Source: an uncultured Bacillota bacterium (GTDB lineage: Bacteria; Bacillota; Clostridia; Peptostreptococcales; Anaerovoracaceae). Taken from it: a stretch of DNA of 5,095 nt. The notes below the pieces were generated by a model. The model searched no databases, was not told where the DNA came from, and worked only from the letters and a program-made list of their open reading frames with translations. A program made the translations under genes and the position numbers. Numbering within the stretch: position 1 is the first letter of the stretch; every line of letters starts with the position of its first letter. The stretch lies in the NCBI GenBank assembly GCA_946545145.1, contig CAMNNG010000092.1:1-5095 (forward strand), given 5' to 3'. Positions 4,807-5,095 of this stretch are shown piece after piece.

Positions 4807-5095
4807 TCAGGCTTCTGCAGCCTTTTCGCCCATCTCGACTGCCTTCTTGTTCAGCTCAACGAGATTGGCCTTCTTCGGTCCGAGGACCTCTGCCAGGTTC
4901 GCGATAACGACAGCCGGGTCGAACAGCGGACGCGCCTTCAGCATCGCGCCGAGGACTACCATGTTCATTACCTTCGGGTTGCCGAGATCTTTGGCTATGC
5001 TGTCGGCCGGGACCTTGACTACGTCGATGTCCGTTCTTTCGGGGTCGACCTCGATACGGTCGCTGTCCAGAACGAGCAGTCCGCCCTCTTTGACA
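4807..5095 (-). CDS. 2-oxoacid:acceptor (ferredoxin) oxidoreductase, gamma subunit, 5' partial (KorC/VorC-like)
   Basis: The last 95 codons and the stop are visible; the 5' half lies beyond the right edge (family members are about 180-190 aa). The subunit belongs to the CoA-dependent 2-oxoacid:ferredoxin oxidoreductases, which decarboxylate a 2-oxoacid to acyl-CoA with thiamine diphosphate and pass electrons to ferredoxin. Family features, numbered from the first visible complete codon: VKEGGLLVLDSDRI (1-14), VKVPADSIAKDLGNPK (26-41), NMVVLGAML (44-52) and the C-terminal LNKKAVEMGEKA (81-92). These fit the POR-gamma domain and most resemble 2-oxoglutarate or branched-chain type gamma subunits. 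Pyruvate or indolepyruvate types cannot be excluded without the other subunits, which probably lie upstream beyond the window on the minus strand. Its strong terminator makes it the last gene of its operon. Confidence 0.85.
   Translation of the reverse strand, partial: VKEGGLLVLDSDRIEVDPERTDIDVVKVPADSIAKDLGNPKVMNMVVLGAMLKARPLFDPAVVIANLAEVLGPKKANLVELNKKAVEMGEKAAEA

Overview
The window looks like chromosomal DNA from an anaerobic member of the Bacillota, probably class Clostridia. This is inferred from gene content, not from a marker gene. The pointers are a CmpB-type membrane protein, an HTH-Uma2 fusion, a LysN-like aminotransferase close to a ferredoxin-dependent 2-oxoacid oxidoreductase subunit, strong AGGAGG-type ribosome binding sites, and moderately GC-rich genes separated by very AT-rich spacers.

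Layout, left to right. (1) 1-477, plus strand: the 3' part of a CmpB/DUF1113 family membrane protein. (2) 507-1441, plus strand: a sigma-A-like promoter, two operator-like dyads 22 bp apart, and a gene fusing an XRE-type DNA-binding domain to a Uma2 (DUF820) PD-(D/E)XK nuclease-like domain. (3) 2745-1411, minus strand: a convergent two-gene unit, tetR-family regulator then GNAT acetyltransferase. It has its own extended -10 promoter, a dyad centred on the -10, and an intrinsic terminator lying inside the last codons of the opposing Uma2 gene. (4) 2746-3175: an AT-rich intergenic region. It holds a 287-bp dyad-symmetric array of four 51-bp units arranged right, right, left, left, followed by degenerate 20-bp tandem repeats and the aminotransferase terminator. 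(5) 4499-3130, minus strand: a PLP-dependent aminotransferase with a repeat-rich upstream region. (6) 5095-4745, minus strand: the C-terminal part of a 2-oxoacid:acceptor oxidoreductase gamma subunit and its terminator.

Two themes stand out. The aminotransferase and the oxidoreductase subunit could act in sequence in amino-acid fermentation (amino acid to 2-oxoacid to acyl-CoA), although each appears to be its own transcription unit. Both regulator-type genes (HTH-Uma2 and TetR) have inverted repeats placed on their own promoters, as expected for autoregulation. The least explained structure is the four-unit palindromic array at 2779-3065: short boxes are conserved at exactly mirrored positions while the sequence between them has diverged.
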